A stretch of 64,000 nucleotides of DNA from Paramagnetospirillum magnetotacticum MS-1. GTDB lineage: Bacteria > Pseudomonadota > Alphaproteobacteria > Rhodospirillales > Magnetospirillaceae. The stretch spans positions 124,001 to 188,000 of the forward strand of contig NZ_JXSL01000028.1 of assembly GCF_000829825.1 (NCBI RefSeq), given 5' to 3'. The translations under genes were made by a program, and so were the position numbers. Of this stretch, positions 16,539 through 25,452 are shown one piece after another. The notes beneath the pieces were generated by a model. That model had not been told where the DNA came from. It made no database searches and saw only the letters and a list, made by a program, of their open reading frames with translations. How positions within the stretch are numbered: position 1 is the first letter of the stretch; every line of letters begins with the position of its first letter.

Positions 16539-19500
16539 CGGTTCCTTTCACCTGCTGCGTTGTCGCCGTTTCCTGCCCCTCTTCGTGGCCCAGTTCCTGG
16601 GGGCGGCCAATGACAACGTCTTCAAGAACGCCCTGGTCATCCTGATCGTCTACCGCCTGGGCGAAGGCATGGCGGTTGCGCCGCAGATCCTGGTGACCGT
16701 GGCGGCGGGGCTGTTCATCCTGCCCTTCTTCCTGCTGTCGGCCACCGCCGGACAACTATCCGACCGGTTTGAGAAAAGCGGCCTGATCAAGCTGGTGAAA
16801 CTGGCCGAGGTGGGGGTGTCGGCGCTGGGGCTGTGGGCGCTGGTCGCATCCAGCGTCCCTGCCATGCTGGCCGTTCTGTTTTGCTTTGGCATCCAGGCCA
16901 CCTTCTTCGGCCCGCTGAAATACGCGGTCCTGCCGGAGCATCTGGCCGAGCGGGAACTGGTGGGCGGCAATGCCCTGATCGAGGGCGGCACCTTCATCGC
17001 CATCCTCTTGGGAACCGTGGCAGGCGGGTTGCTGATTCTCACCGAGAACGGCGTGGCCTTGGTCTCGGGCCTGATGCTGCTTCTGGCCCTGGGCGGGTTC
17101 GCCGCCAGCCTGATGCTGCCCAAGGCAAGAGCGGGCAATGCTTCCGTCCGGGTTTCGGCCAATATCATTGCCGAGACCTGGGCTGTGCTGGGCCTGATCA
17201 AGGGGCGGCGCGACCTGTTCTTGTCGGTGCTGGGCATTTCCTGGTTCTGGCTGATGGGCGCCACCTTCCTGGCCCAATTCCCCGCCTTCGCCAAGGATGT
17301 GCTGGTGGCGGACCAGCATGTGGTGACCTTGCTGCTCACCGTGTTTTCGGTGGGAATCGGCATCGGCTCGGTCTGGTGCGGGCGTCTGCTCAACGGTGAG
17401 ATTTCCGCCCGCCACGTTCCCTTCGCCGCCCTGGGCATGACGCTGTTTTCCTTCGACCTCTACTTCGCCAGCGCGGTTCCCAATGCGGCGGGACAACTGG
17501 CCACCATCGGCGAATTCCTGGCCCACCCTGGAAGTTGGCGGGTGCTGGGCGATCTGCTGGCCATCGCCATCTGCGGCGGCGTCTATATCGTGCCGCTCTA
17601 CACCATCCTTCAGACCCGCAGCGACGCCGACAGCCGGGCGCGTGCCGTGGCCGCCAACAACGTCATGAATGCCGCCTTCATGGTCATTTCGGCTGTGGCG
17701 GGAGCAGGCATGCTGGCGCTGGGCTTTTCCGTGCCCCATGTCTTCCTGGTTCAGGCCGTGGCCAATCTGGTGGTTGCCGTCTATATCTGCGGCCTGCTGC
17801 CCGAGGCTTTGCTGAAGGGCGTCTTCGCCTGGGTGCTGCGCCGGGCCTATGGGGTTCGCATCCATGGCCTGGAGAACCTTATCGGGCTGGGCGACAAGGC
17901 GGTGATCGTGGTCAACCACGTCTCCTTCCTGGATGCGGTGCTGATGGCCGCCTTCCTTCCCGGACGGCCCACCTTCGCCATCAACACCTTCGTGGCCAAG
18001 GCCTGGTGGGTGAAGCCCTATCTATCGGTGATCGACGCCTTCCCCATGGACCCCACCAACCCCATGTCCACCAAGGGCCTGATCCACGCGGTGCAGTCGG
18101 GCCGCACCCTGGTGATCTTTCCCGAAGGCCGCATCACTGTCACCGGCGCCCTGATGAAGATCTACGAAGGTCCCGGCATGATCGCCGACAAGGCCGGTGC
18201 GCCGGTGGTTCCGGTGCGCATCGAAGGCGCCCAGTACACCCCCTTCTCGCGCCTGAAAGGCAAGGTGCGCCGCAAGCTCTTTCCCCGTATCACCATCACT
18301 ATTCTACCGCCGCGCCGCTTCGAGGTGCCGCCCGAGATCAAGGGCCGCGTCCGCCGTGCCCGCATCAGCGCGGCGCTTTACGACGTCATGTCGGGGATGA
18401 TGTTCGAGACCACGCCGCGTCAGCACACCCTGTTCCAGGCCCTGCTTGAAGCAAGGCGCCGCCATGGCGGTTCGGCCCTGGCGCTGGAAGACATCAACCG
18501 CAAACCGCTCAGCTATACCCGCACCATCGCCGGCAGCTTCGCGCTGGGGCGTGAACTGATCGGTGGCACCGAGTTGGGCGAAGCGGTGGGCCTCTTGCTG
18601 CCCAACGCCAATGCGGCGGCCGTCAGCTTCTTTGGCTTGCAGGCCTGGGGCCGGGTTCCGGCCATGCTGAACTTCTCCACCGGCACCGGCAATGTGCTGG
18701 CCGCCTGCGAGACGGCAAAAATCAAGACCGTGATCACGTCGCGGCGCTTCATCGAGCAGGCGCGGCTTTCCGCCATGGACGAGGCCCTGGCCGCCCGTGT
18801 GCGGCTGATCCATCTCGAAGACATCGCGCCAAAGGTCAGCAAGCTTTACGGCCTGTTCGCCGCCTTGTTCAAGCAGCCGGTGGAGCGTCAGCCTGACGAC
18901 CCGGCGGTGATCCTGTTCACCTCGGGCTCGGAAGGAACGCCCAAGGGCGTGGTCTTAAGCCATGCCAATATCCTGGCCAATTGCAACCAGCTGGCCGCCA
19001 GGGTGGCCTTCACGCCCCAGGACATGGTGTTCAACGCCCTGCCCGTCTTCCACTCCTTCGGCCTGACGGGCGGGTTGTTGCTGCCCGTTCTGGCGGGGCT
19101 TAAAGTGTTCCTTTATCCCAGCCCGCTGCATTACCGCATCGTGCCCGAGATGGTCTACGACACCAATGCCACCATCGTCTTCGGCACCGACACCTTCCTC
19201 ACCGGCTATGCCCGCGTGGCGGCGCCTTACGACTTCTACTCGGTGCGTTATGTCTTCGCGGGCGCCGAGAAGGTCAAAGACGAGACCCGGCGCGTGTGGA
19301 TGGAGAAGTTCGGCATCCGCATCCTGGAAGGCTATGGCGCCACCGAGACCGCCCCGGTCCTGGCGGTCAACACCCCCATGCATTGCAAGGCGGGAACCGT
19401 CGGCCGCCTGCTGCCCGGCATCGAGTCGCGGCTGGAGCCGGTTCCCGGCATCGACGAGGGCGCGCGTCTGTCGGTCAAGGGCCCCAACGTCATGCTGGGC

Positions 19501-19926
19501 TATATGAAGGCGGACCAGCCCGGCGTGCTGCAGCCGCCCGAGGACGGCTGGTACGACACCGGCGACATCGTCACCATCGACGAGTTGGGCTATGTGCGCA
19601 TCGTGGGGCGCGCCAAGCGCTTCGCCAAGATCGCGGGGGAGATGGTCTCGCTGGGCAGCGTGGAGAACGCCGTCGCCAGCCTGTGGCCCGGCAACCAGCA
19701 CGCGGTGATCGCCATTCCCGACGAGAAGAAGGGCGAGCAACTGGTCCTGGTCACCGACCGCGCCGACGCCGCGCGGCCCCCGATCCTGGAACACTTCCGC
19801 GCTCAAGGGCTGGCGGAACTGCTGGTGCCGCGCAATTTGCGCGTGGTGGACAAGGTGCCTGTGCTGGGTACCGGCAAGACCGATTACGTGGCGGTCAAGG
19901 CGCTGGTGGAGGGAAAGGCTCCATGA
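16531..19926 (+). CDS. aas: Trifunctional MFS transporter / PlsC acyltransferase / acyl-ACP (CoA) ligase
   Basis: 1131 residues in three modules. Residues 1-about 410 are an MFS carrier like LplT (FVAQFLGAANDNVFKNALVI at the start), which flips lysophospholipids inward. Residues about 430-620 are a PlsC acyltransferase with the catalytic H-x4-D (NHVSFLD, His463/Asp468) and PEGR at 531-534. Residues about 650-1131 are an AMP-forming ligase with TSGSEGTPKG near 797, GYGATETAPV and WYDTGDIV. E. coli has Aas (PlsC plus ligase) and separate LplT; here all are one chain, a fusion known in several proteobacteria. Predicted role: import and reacylation of lysophospholipids. The start has GGGGAG 8 bases upstream and overlaps the tetR stop. 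Confidence 0.9.
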   Translation: MHDGSFHLLRCRRFLPLFVAQFLGAANDNVFKNALVILIVYRLGEGMAVAPQILVTVAAGLFILPFFLLSATAGQLSDRFEKSGLIKLVKLAEVGVSALGLWALVASSVPAMLAVLFCFGIQATFFGPLKYAVLPEHLAERELVGGNALIEGGTFIAILLGTVAGGLLILTENGVALVSGLMLLLALGGFAASLMLPKARAGNASVRVSANIIAETWAVLGLIKGRRDLFLSVLGISWFWLMGATFLAQFPAFAKDVLVADQHVVTLLLTVFSVGIGIGSVWCGRLLNGEISARHVPFAALGMTLFSFDLYFASAVPNAAGQLATIGEFLAHPGSWRVLGDLLAIAICGGVYIVPLYTILQTRSDADSRARAVAANNVMNAAFMVISAVAGAGMLALGFSVPHVFLVQAVANLVVAVYICGLLPEALLKGVFAWVLRRAYGVRIHGLENLIGLGDKAVIVVNHVSFLDAVLMAAFLPGRPTFAINTFVAKAWWVKPYLSVIDAFPMDPTNPMSTKGLIHAVQSGRTLVIFPEGRITVTGALMKIYEGPGMIADKAGAPVVPVRIEGAQYTPFSRLKGKVRRKLFPRITITILPPRRFEVPPEIKGRVRRARISAALYDVMSGMMFETTPRQHTLFQALLEARRRHGGSALALEDINRKPLSYTRTIAGSFALGRELIGGTELGEAVGLLLPNANAAAVSFFGLQAWGRVPAMLNFSTGTGNVLAACETAKIKTVITSRRFIEQARLSAMDEALAARVRLIHLEDIAPKVSKLYGLFAALFKQPVERQPDDPAVILFTSGSEGTPKGVVLSHANILANCNQLAARVAFTPQDMVFNALPVFHSFGLTGGLLLPVLAGLKVFLYPSPLHYRIVPEMVYDTNATIVFGTDTFLTGYARVAAPYDFYSVRYVFAGAEKVKDETRRVWMEKFGIRILEGYGATETAPVLAVNTPMHCKAGTVGRLLPGIESRLEPVPGIDEGARLSVKGPNVMLGYMKADQPGVLQPPEDGWYDTGDIVTIDELGYVRIVGRAKRFAKIAGEMVSLGSVENAVASLWPGNQHAVIAIPDEKKGEQLVLVTDRADAARPPILEHFRAQGLAELLVPRNLRVVDKVPVLGTGKTDYVAVKALVEGKAP

Positions 19927-21176
19927 CGGGAATAGACATCCTCGATCAGGCCGCCGCTCTGGTCGCCGCCGGGCGGTTCGACGCGGCGCTGAAGCTGCTG
20001 GCTCCGTTCCCCGAAGGCACGCCCGGCCTTGACGCCCAGCTGGGTGCCGCCCGGTTGGGGCGCAAAGAGGCCAAGGCGGCGCTGCTTCATCTGGCCCGCG
20101 CGGTGGAGGCGGCCCCGAAAGACCCCGCCTTGGGGCTGCTCCTGGCCAAGGCTCATCTGCTGGGTAATGATCCCGGTGCCGCCATCACCTTGGCTCTGGG
20201 GCTTGCCCCCTCGCCCGAACGCGACGAGGTCCTGGCCGGGGCCTATCGCCGCGACGCCCTGTTCAGGGATTGCGTGCGGCTGGTGGAGGCGGCGCAAGAG
20301 CCCTCCGACCAGATGCTCTATGAGCGGGCCATGAGCCTGAACGGGCTGGGCGAGGCCGCGACCGCGCTTAAAGCCTGGGATGATCTGATCGCCCGCGCTC
20401 CCGATCGGGCCGCCGCATGGTATGGCAGCCACGGTCCGGCCTTGGACCTGCTGGGCTGGAATGAGGCCGACCGGCGCCTGAAGCGGGCCGCCGCCTGCCC
20501 CAAGGCCAATGGCCGCTACGAGGCCATGGCGGCAGCCTATGACGTTCTGGCCGGACGCAAGGCCCGCCTGTTCGGCCCCAAACATGTCCATGTGGTGGAG
20601 TCCGCCGCCGCCCTGGTTCCCCATCTGGCCGAGGGCTGGCGGCTGTTCGGCATGACCGCGTCCCTGCTGGCCTGGGCGCTGAATGAGGCGAAAGAGCCCG
20701 GCCTGGTGCTGGAATTCGGGGTGCGGCGCGGCGCATCGCTGGCGGTGCTGGCGGCCCATGCGGACCAGGAGGTGCACGGCTTCGATTCCTTCGAAGGCCT
20801 GCCCGAGGTCTGGGGCGCCACCCATGCCGGGGTGCTGACCACCGGCGGCATCTTGCCCGAGGTGGGAGAAAACGCCCGACTGCATCCCGGCTGGTTCGAA
20901 GACACCCTGGAGCCGTTCCTGGAGGCGAATCCCGGCCCGCTGCGCTTCGCCAATATCGACAGCGACATTTATTCCTCGGCCCGTACCGTGCTGTTCGGTC
21001 TGGCCGGGCGTATCCGGGCCGGTACCGTCCTGGTCTTCGACGAGTTCATCGGCAACCGCACTTGGCAAGATGATGAGTACCGCGCCTTCGCCGAATTCAC
21101 CGCTGCCCACGGTGTCGGCTTTCAGGTGATCGCCGTGACGCCCGCCTGCAAGCAAGTGGCCATCCGCATCACCTGA
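19923..21176 (+). CDS. TPR-domain protein with TylF/macrocin-O-methyltransferase-like domain
   Basis: 417 residues. The first 200 are Ala/Leu-rich TPR-like helices (AAALVAAGRFDAALKLLAPF, AALLHLARAVEAAPKDPALG). The C-terminal 180 form a class I SAM-dependent methyltransferase of the TylF type: the SAM-binding segment LVLEFGVRRGASLAVLA, then VHGFDSFEGLPEVW, and a later NIDSDIYSSARTVL with the acidic residues used for metal binding in this family. The substrate is unknown. The ATG overlaps the preceding stop as ATGA, so it is translationally coupled to the lipid-repair fusion. Confidence 0.85.
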   Translation: MTGIDILDQAAALVAAGRFDAALKLLAPFPEGTPGLDAQLGAARLGRKEAKAALLHLARAVEAAPKDPALGLLLAKAHLLGNDPGAAITLALGLAPSPERDEVLAGAYRRDALFRDCVRLVEAAQEPSDQMLYERAMSLNGLGEAATALKAWDDLIARAPDRAAAWYGSHGPALDLLGWNEADRRLKRAAACPKANGRYEAMAAAYDVLAGRKARLFGPKHVHVVESAAALVPHLAEGWRLFGMTASLLAWALNEAKEPGLVLEFGVRRGASLAVLAAHADQEVHGFDSFEGLPEVWGATHAGVLTTGGILPEVGENARLHPGWFEDTLEPFLEANPGPLRFANIDSDIYSSARTVLFGLAGRIRAGTVLVFDEFIGNRTWQDDEYRAFAEFTAAHGVGFQVIAVTPACKQVAIRIT

Positions 21177-21192
21177 AACCCCATCGATTTTG

Positions 21193-21227
21193 CCCCGGTC
21201 TGGCGCTATGGTCATGGCAGACCGGGG
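21193..21227 (+). other. Inverted repeat upstream of permease gene
   Basis: CCCCGGTCTG at 21193-21202 pairs perfectly with CAGACCGGGG at 21218-21227 across a 15-base loop. It lies in the 86-bp gap between the methyltransferase stop and the permease start. No T-run follows, so it may be an operator, an mRNA 5' hairpin or a weak terminator. Confidence 0.5.
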
Positions 21228-21262
21228 ACTGGAACCGGCGGGACAACAGGGATGGCAGCGTC

Positions 21263-22471
21263 ATGACACTTCTCGGCATTCCCGTGGAATTCGTGCTGTT
21301 CGCGGCCACGCTGCTGGGCGTGGCGTTGCTGCACAACCACACGCTTTATGTGGGGCTTGCCGGGCTGGCGACCATCTCGGTGTTCAAGATTGCCGTCACC
21401 GGATTCAAGACCGGGGCCGGGCTGGCCGGGTTCTTCGGCCATCTGGGCCATGAGTGGGTGACCATCGCCAATCTGTTCTGCCTGCTGATGGGCTTTGCCC
21501 TGCTGTCGCGTCATTTCGAGAAGAGCCACATCCCCGTCCTGCTGCCCAAATACCTGCCCGACGACTGGAAGGGCGGCTTTGTCATGCTGGTGATGGTCTT
21601 CGTCATCTCCAGCTTCCTCGACAATATCGCCGCCGCCCTGATCGGCGGCGCCATGGCGCATCAGTTGTTCCGGGCCAAGGTGCATGTGGGCTTTCTGGCG
21701 GCCATCGTCGCCGCCTCCAATGCGGGCGGATCGGGTTCGGTGGTGGGCGACACCACCACCACCATGCTGTGGATCTCGGGCGTGCATCCGGGTCAGGTCT
21801 TCGAGGCCTATGCGGCCGCTGGCGTGGCCCTCCTGATCACCGGCGTGATCGCCGCCAAGCAGCAGCACGCCTATTCCCCCATCCTCAAGACCTCCCACAC
21901 GCACACCCATGTGGATTGGGGTCGGGTCGGAATCGTGGCGCTGATCCTGATCTCGGCCATGGTCACCAATGTGGTGGTCAATCTGTCGGCGCCGCAACTG
22001 GCCGACAAGTTCCCCTTCATCGGCGGCGCGGTGTGGATCGCCGTGGTGGCGACCATGAGCGTGCGCCGCCCCGATTGGGAGATCATGCCGGAAACCGCCA
22101 AGGGTTCGGTCTTTCTGCTGTCGCTGGTGCTGTGCGCCTCCATGATGCCTGTCGAGCAATTGCCACCCGCCTCGGCGCTGACCGCGCTGGAACTGGGCTT
22201 CGTCTCCGCCGTGTTCGACAACATCCCGCTCACCGCCCTGGCCATCAAGCAGGGTGGCTATGACTGGGGCTATCTGGCCTATGCCGTGGGCTTTGGCGGT
22301 TCCATGATCTGGTTCGGCTCCTCGGCAGGCGTGGCGCTGTCCAACATGTACCCCGAGGCCAAGTCGGTGGGGACCTGGCTGAAACAGGGCTGGCACGTCA
22401 CCCTGGCCTATGTCGTGGGCTTTGCCGTGATGTGGGCCCTGGTCCCCTGGCGCCCCGACGGCCTGCCGTGA
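21263..22471 (+). CDS. Ion-transporter-superfamily permease (citrate/NhaD/ArsB type)
   Basis: 402 residues with about 10-12 hydrophobic helices. Superfamily signatures are VISSFLDNIAAALIGGAMA in the first half, SNAGGSGSVVGDTTTTMLW after it, and the pseudo-repeat VSAVFDNIPLTALAI with GFGGSMIWFGSSAGVALSNM in the second. These re-entrant-loop motifs are those of the SLC13/NhaD/ArsB group, which move dicarboxylates, citrate, Na+/H+ or arsenite. A cytoplasmic His-rich stretch (SHTHTHVDW) lies mid-protein. The substrate is not readable from sequence; the family similarity is nearest to citrate or NhaD-type carriers. The last codons overlap the ROK kinase start (GTGA). Confidence 0.82.
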   Translation: MTLLGIPVEFVLFAATLLGVALLHNHTLYVGLAGLATISVFKIAVTGFKTGAGLAGFFGHLGHEWVTIANLFCLLMGFALLSRHFEKSHIPVLLPKYLPDDWKGGFVMLVMVFVISSFLDNIAAALIGGAMAHQLFRAKVHVGFLAAIVAASNAGGSGSVVGDTTTTMLWISGVHPGQVFEAYAAAGVALLITGVIAAKQQHAYSPILKTSHTHTHVDWGRVGIVALILISAMVTNVVVNLSAPQLADKFPFIGGAVWIAVVATMSVRRPDWEIMPETAKGSVFLLSLVLCASMMPVEQLPPASALTALELGFVSAVFDNIPLTALAIKQGGYDWGYLAYAVGFGGSMIWFGSSAGVALSNMYPEAKSVGTWLKQGWHVTLAYVVGFAVMWALVPWRPDGLP

Positions 22472-23367
22472 CGATCCGCATCGGCATTGATCTGGGTGGC
22501 ACCAAGACCGAGGCCATCGCGCTCGACCTTGGCGGACAGGAATTGGCGCGCGAAAGGGTGGCCACCGCGAAAGGCAGCTATGAAGGCACCATCGCCACCA
22601 TCAAGGGACTGGTCGAGGGCCTGGAATCGCGCCTGGGAGCCACGGCCACGGTGGGAATCGGCATTCCCGGCACCGTCAGCCCACGCACAGGCCTGGTCAA
22701 GAACGCCAATTCCACTTGGCTGATCGGCAAACCGCTCGACCGCGATCTGGAAGACGCCCTGGGCCGCCCGGTACGGCTGGCCAATGACGCCGATTGCTTC
22801 GCCCTGTCCGAGGCCACCGACGGCGCGGGCACCGGGTTCCCCACGGTGTTCGGGGTCATTCTCGGCACCGGGGTGGGCGGCGGCATCGTCGCCCATGGCC
22901 GCCTGCTGAACGGCCCCAATTCCATTGCCGGGGAATGGGGGCACAATCCTCTGCCCTGGCCCGAAGATGCCGAGCGCCCCGGCCCGGCCTGCTATTGCGG
23001 CCGATCGGGCTGTATCGAGACCTTCCTGTCGGGGCCAGGTCTGGCCCGCGACCATGGCGGCGGGCTGACGGCCGAGCAGATTGCGGTTTCGGGCGATCCC
23101 CGCGCCGAGGCGGCTCTGGCCCGCTACGAACAGCGTCTGGCCCGCGCCCTGGCCGCTATCATCAATGTGATCGATCCCCATGTCATCGTCCTGGGTGGCG
23201 GCCTGTCCAAGCTGGAAAGGCTTTACGCCAATGTCCCCGCCCTGTGGGGCCGCTTCGTCTTTTCCGACCATGTGGATACCTTGCTGCGCCCGCCGGTTCA
23301 CGGTGACTCATCGGGGGTGCGCGGCGCCGCCTGGTTGTGGCCCGCCATTATTTCGGAGATGAATTGA
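22468..23367 (+). CDS. ROK-family sugar kinase
   Basis: 299 residues. ATP-dependent kinase of the ROK family, close to bacterial fructokinase (Mak) or N-acetylglucosamine kinase (NagK). It shows the phosphate-binding start IGIDLGGTKTEAIAL, the catalytic-loop area NDADCFALSEA, GVILGTGVGGGIV, and the zinc-binding CYCGRSGCIETFLSGPGL with the ROK Cys residues. The start is a GTG overlapping the permease stop (GTGA), the best in-frame choice because MGPGPL further upstream lies inside the permease. Sugar specificity cannot be assigned with certainty. Confidence 0.9.
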   Translation: MTIRIGIDLGGTKTEAIALDLGGQELARERVATAKGSYEGTIATIKGLVEGLESRLGATATVGIGIPGTVSPRTGLVKNANSTWLIGKPLDRDLEDALGRPVRLANDADCFALSEATDGAGTGFPTVFGVILGTGVGGGIVAHGRLLNGPNSIAGEWGHNPLPWPEDAERPGPACYCGRSGCIETFLSGPGLARDHGGGLTAEQIAVSGDPRAEAALARYEQRLARALAAIINVIDPHVIVLGGGLSKLERLYANVPALWGRFVFSDHVDTLLRPPVHGDSSGVRGAAWLWPAIISEMN

Positions 23368-23435
23368 CCGGGGTCATGTGTCCGCCCCCGGTTCTTTCCC
23401 ATTCTGGCACAAGGTGAAAACGCGCCAGGACGGAT

Positions 23436-24170
23436 ATGAACGCACATTTGCGGGCACACGGCGGCACCGAGGGACATAATCTGCGGCCGGAGGATCTGGC
23501 CGCTCTGGCGCGCCTGCCCCTGTTCAGCGATCTCAGTCCGGCCATCCTGGCCGAGATCACCACGGATTCCGCAGTGATCCGATATGCGCGCAACGACATC
23601 ATCTTCCGCCAGGGCGATGCGGCCGACGCGTTGCGCGTGGTGCTGGACGGTCAGGTTGGCCTGACCGGAACCGTGGCCGATGGCGGCGAGACCATGGTGG
23701 AGATCCTCAAATCGGGCGAAATGTTCATCGCGGCGGCGGTGCTGACCGAAAAGCCCTTCCTGATGAGCGCCGTGGCGTTGCAGCCCTCGCGCATCCTGAC
23801 ACTGCCGGGTGAGCGTTTTCGCCGCAATGTGCGGGAAAAATCCGATCTGGCCTATATCATGCTGACCTCGCTGTCGCGGCACTTCCGCACCCTGGTGCGC
23901 GAGGTCAAGGATCTGAAGCTGAAATCGGCGGCCCAGCGTCTGGCCCTGTATCTGATCGGCCTGACCGCCCGGCGCGAAGGCTCGACCATCGTCAGGCTGC
24001 CTCACAGCAAGAGCGTCATCGCGGCCAGGGTCGGCGTGCGGCCGGAAACCCTGTCGCGCGCCTTCGGCCATCTCAAGAGCCAGGGCGTGGTGGTGGACGG
24101 CAATGCCGTCTCCATCGCCGACATCCCCGCGCTTCGCGCCTATTGCCACGAGGGCGAGGAAATCATCTGA
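23436..24170 (+). CDS. Crp/Fnr-family transcriptional regulator
   Basis: 244 residues. Residues about 25-145 form the cNMP-like beta-barrel (LPLFSDLSPAILAEITTDSA, IIFRQGDAADALRVVLDGQV), followed by the long dimer helix and a winged helix with the recognition segment HSKSVIAARVGVRPETLSRAF near 200. It has no N-terminal cysteine cluster; its only Cys is near the C-terminus, so it is not an oxygen-sensing [4Fe-4S] FNR. The canonical cAMP-contact residues are also not evident. The pattern resembles DNR/NnrR-type heme or NO regulators, but that is only an inference. A strong terminator follows the gene. Confidence 0.88.
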   Translation: MNAHLRAHGGTEGHNLRPEDLAALARLPLFSDLSPAILAEITTDSAVIRYARNDIIFRQGDAADALRVVLDGQVGLTGTVADGGETMVEILKSGEMFIAAAVLTEKPFLMSAVALQPSRILTLPGERFRRNVREKSDLAYIMLTSLSRHFRTLVREVKDLKLKSAAQRLALYLIGLTARREGSTIVRLPHSKSVIAARVGVRPETLSRAFGHLKSQGVVVDGNAVSIADIPALRAYCHEGEEII

Positions 24171-24192
24171 CGGCCCTTTCAAGGGGCGTTGG

Positions 24193-24235
24193 GCCGAGGG
24201 GGATTGGCGCGATACCGCCCCCTCGGCGACTTTTT
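24193..24235 (+). terminator. Rho-independent terminator after the Crp/Fnr gene
   Basis: GCCGAGGGGG (24193-24202) pairs perfectly with CCCCCTCGGC (24218-24227), followed three bases later by TTTTT. It stands between the convergent Crp/Fnr and sodC genes and serves the plus strand. Confidence 0.8.
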
Positions 24236-24245
24236 CCGCGATCCG

Positions 24246-24776
24246 CTACTTGGAAGGCACGACACCACAGGCCACCCGGCCGCCGCCGCCGCCCAGCGGC
24301 TTGGGCTGGTCGGAATAATTGTCGGCTCCCGCGTGGATGACGATGGCGCGGCCCTTGAGATCGGCCACTTTAAGCATGGAAGCCACCACCGCGTCGGTGG
24401 CGTTCCCGTCGCCATTGACCGCCAGGGCTGGCAGGTCTCCCTGGTGTCCGTGCCCCCAGGGGCCTTCGTGCTTGCCCGCCTTGGCCGGGTCGAAGTGTCC
24501 GCCAGCCGACAGGCCGGGAACCATCTTGCCATCCTGCTCCTTGGGCTGACAGCTTGGATTCTCGTGAACGTGAAAGCCGTGAGGGCCGGGCGTCAGCCCG
24601 GAAAGCTTGGGCGTCACCGTCATGCCACCCTTGCCATCCTTGACCTTGACGCTGCCAATAATGGCGCCGACGCCCTCGGTATTGATGGCGTTGATGGGAA
24701 TGACCAGTTCCGCGGCCAGCGCGGAAGTGCCCGCGAACACCAGCCCTAAGGCCGTGAAAAGCAATGTCCGTCTCAT
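24246..24776 (-). CDS. sodC: Superoxide dismutase [Cu-Zn], periplasmic
   Basis: 176 residues with a clear signal peptide (LLFTALGLVFAGTSALAAEL). It dismutates superoxide in the periplasm with copper and zinc. All ligand-bearing segments are visible: GFHVHENPSC (two Cu His and the disulfide Cys), AGGHFDP, GPWGHGHQGDLPAL and AIVIHAGADNYSDQP, with the second disulfide Cys in GRVACGVV. The length is normal. Start: ATG 24776 has GGAGGA four bases upstream; the frame extends further upstream but without a signal peptide at its start. It is divergent from the small response regulator, separated by 219 bp. Confidence 0.95.
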   Translation of the reverse strand: MRRTLLFTALGLVFAGTSALAAELVIPINAINTEGVGAIIGSVKVKDGKGGMTVTPKLSGLTPGPHGFHVHENPSCQPKEQDGKMVPGLSAGGHFDPAKAGKHEGPWGHGHQGDLPALAVNGDGNATDAVVASMLKVADLKGRAIVIHAGADNYSDQPKPLGGGGGRVACGVVPSK

Positions 24777-24927
24777 GTTTCCTCCCGCTGTCGCCAAGCG
24801 GTTCCGCCAAGGTTCGGCGGCCCTTCCCCCGTAGGTGATGAGGCGCCCAAGGATTATCAACCTGGCATCGGGCATACTCTCGGCAAAAATATTCGTCGGG
24901 AAATGATACATTTTGCGCGCAAGCCGG

Positions 24928-24956
24928 TTTCCATAGGGCAAAACCCGTAATATAGT
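24928..24956 (+). promoter_or_regulatory. Predicted sigma-70-type promoter for the receiver pair
   Basis: TTTCCA at 24928-24933 and TATAGT at 24951-24956 are 17 bp apart and precede the TTG start at 24996 by 39 bp. The match is 4/6 and 5/6. The rest of the 219-bp divergent region holds sodC leader DNA and nothing else recognised. Confidence 0.4.
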
Positions 24957-24995
24957 TTTGGCTCAGCCCGTGGGACGGGATAAGGGGAGTTGGTC

Positions 24996-25442
24996 TTGAC
25001 CCTGCGTAGCGCACCCGAAGCATTCGAAATCCTGTTGGTCGAGGACAATCCCGGCGATGCCCGGCTGGCCCAGGAAGCCCTGAAGGAAGGTCGTATGACC
25101 AGCCGCCTGAAAGTGGTGGTCGATGGGGTGGAGGCCATGTCCTTCCTGCGCCGCGAGGGGCAATATGCGGGTTCGCCCAGGCCCAACCTGATCCTTCTCG
25201 ACCTCAACCTTCCCCGCAAGGATGGGCGCCAGGTCCTGGCCGAGTTGAAGGCGGACGAGGATCTGCGCCGTATTCCCGTGGTGGTTCTGACCACCTCCCA
25301 GGCGGAGCAGGACATTTTGCGCAGCTACGATCTGCACGCCAATTGCTACATCACCAAGCCCGTGGACCTGGACCGCTTCATCTCCGTCGTCAGATCCATT
25401 GAGGAATACTGGTGCTCGGTGGTCACGCTGCCGCCGCGCTGA
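24996..25442 (+). CDS. Single-domain response regulator (Rcp1-like receiver)
   Basis: 148 residues consisting of one receiver domain. It has the acidic pair in [13 protein letters not shown], the phospho-acceptor Asp in [13 protein letters not shown], the Thr/Ser switch in [11 protein letters not shown] and the Lys in [12 protein letters not shown]. The layout, with a long loop before the acceptor strand, is that of the Rcp1 subfamily paired with phytochrome or PAS kinases. No output domain. Start: of two in-frame TTGs, 24996 has AGGGGAG six bases upstream. The next gene starts 10 bp later, so the two receivers are co-transcribed. Confidence 0.9.
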   Translation: MTLRSAPEAFEILLVEDNPGDARLAQEALKEGRMTSRLKVVVDGVEAMSFLRREGQYAGSPRPNLILLDLNLPRKDGRQVLAELKADEDLRRIPVVVLTTSQAEQDILRSYDLHANCYITKPVDLDRFISVVRSIEEYWCSVVTLPPR

Positions 25443-25452
25443 GCAGCACGCC

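Noticed and set aside
21263-22471. Assignment of the permease as a magnetosome MamN or ArsB protein
   Set aside because: It shares superfamily motifs only; no magnetosome or arsenic genes adjoin it.
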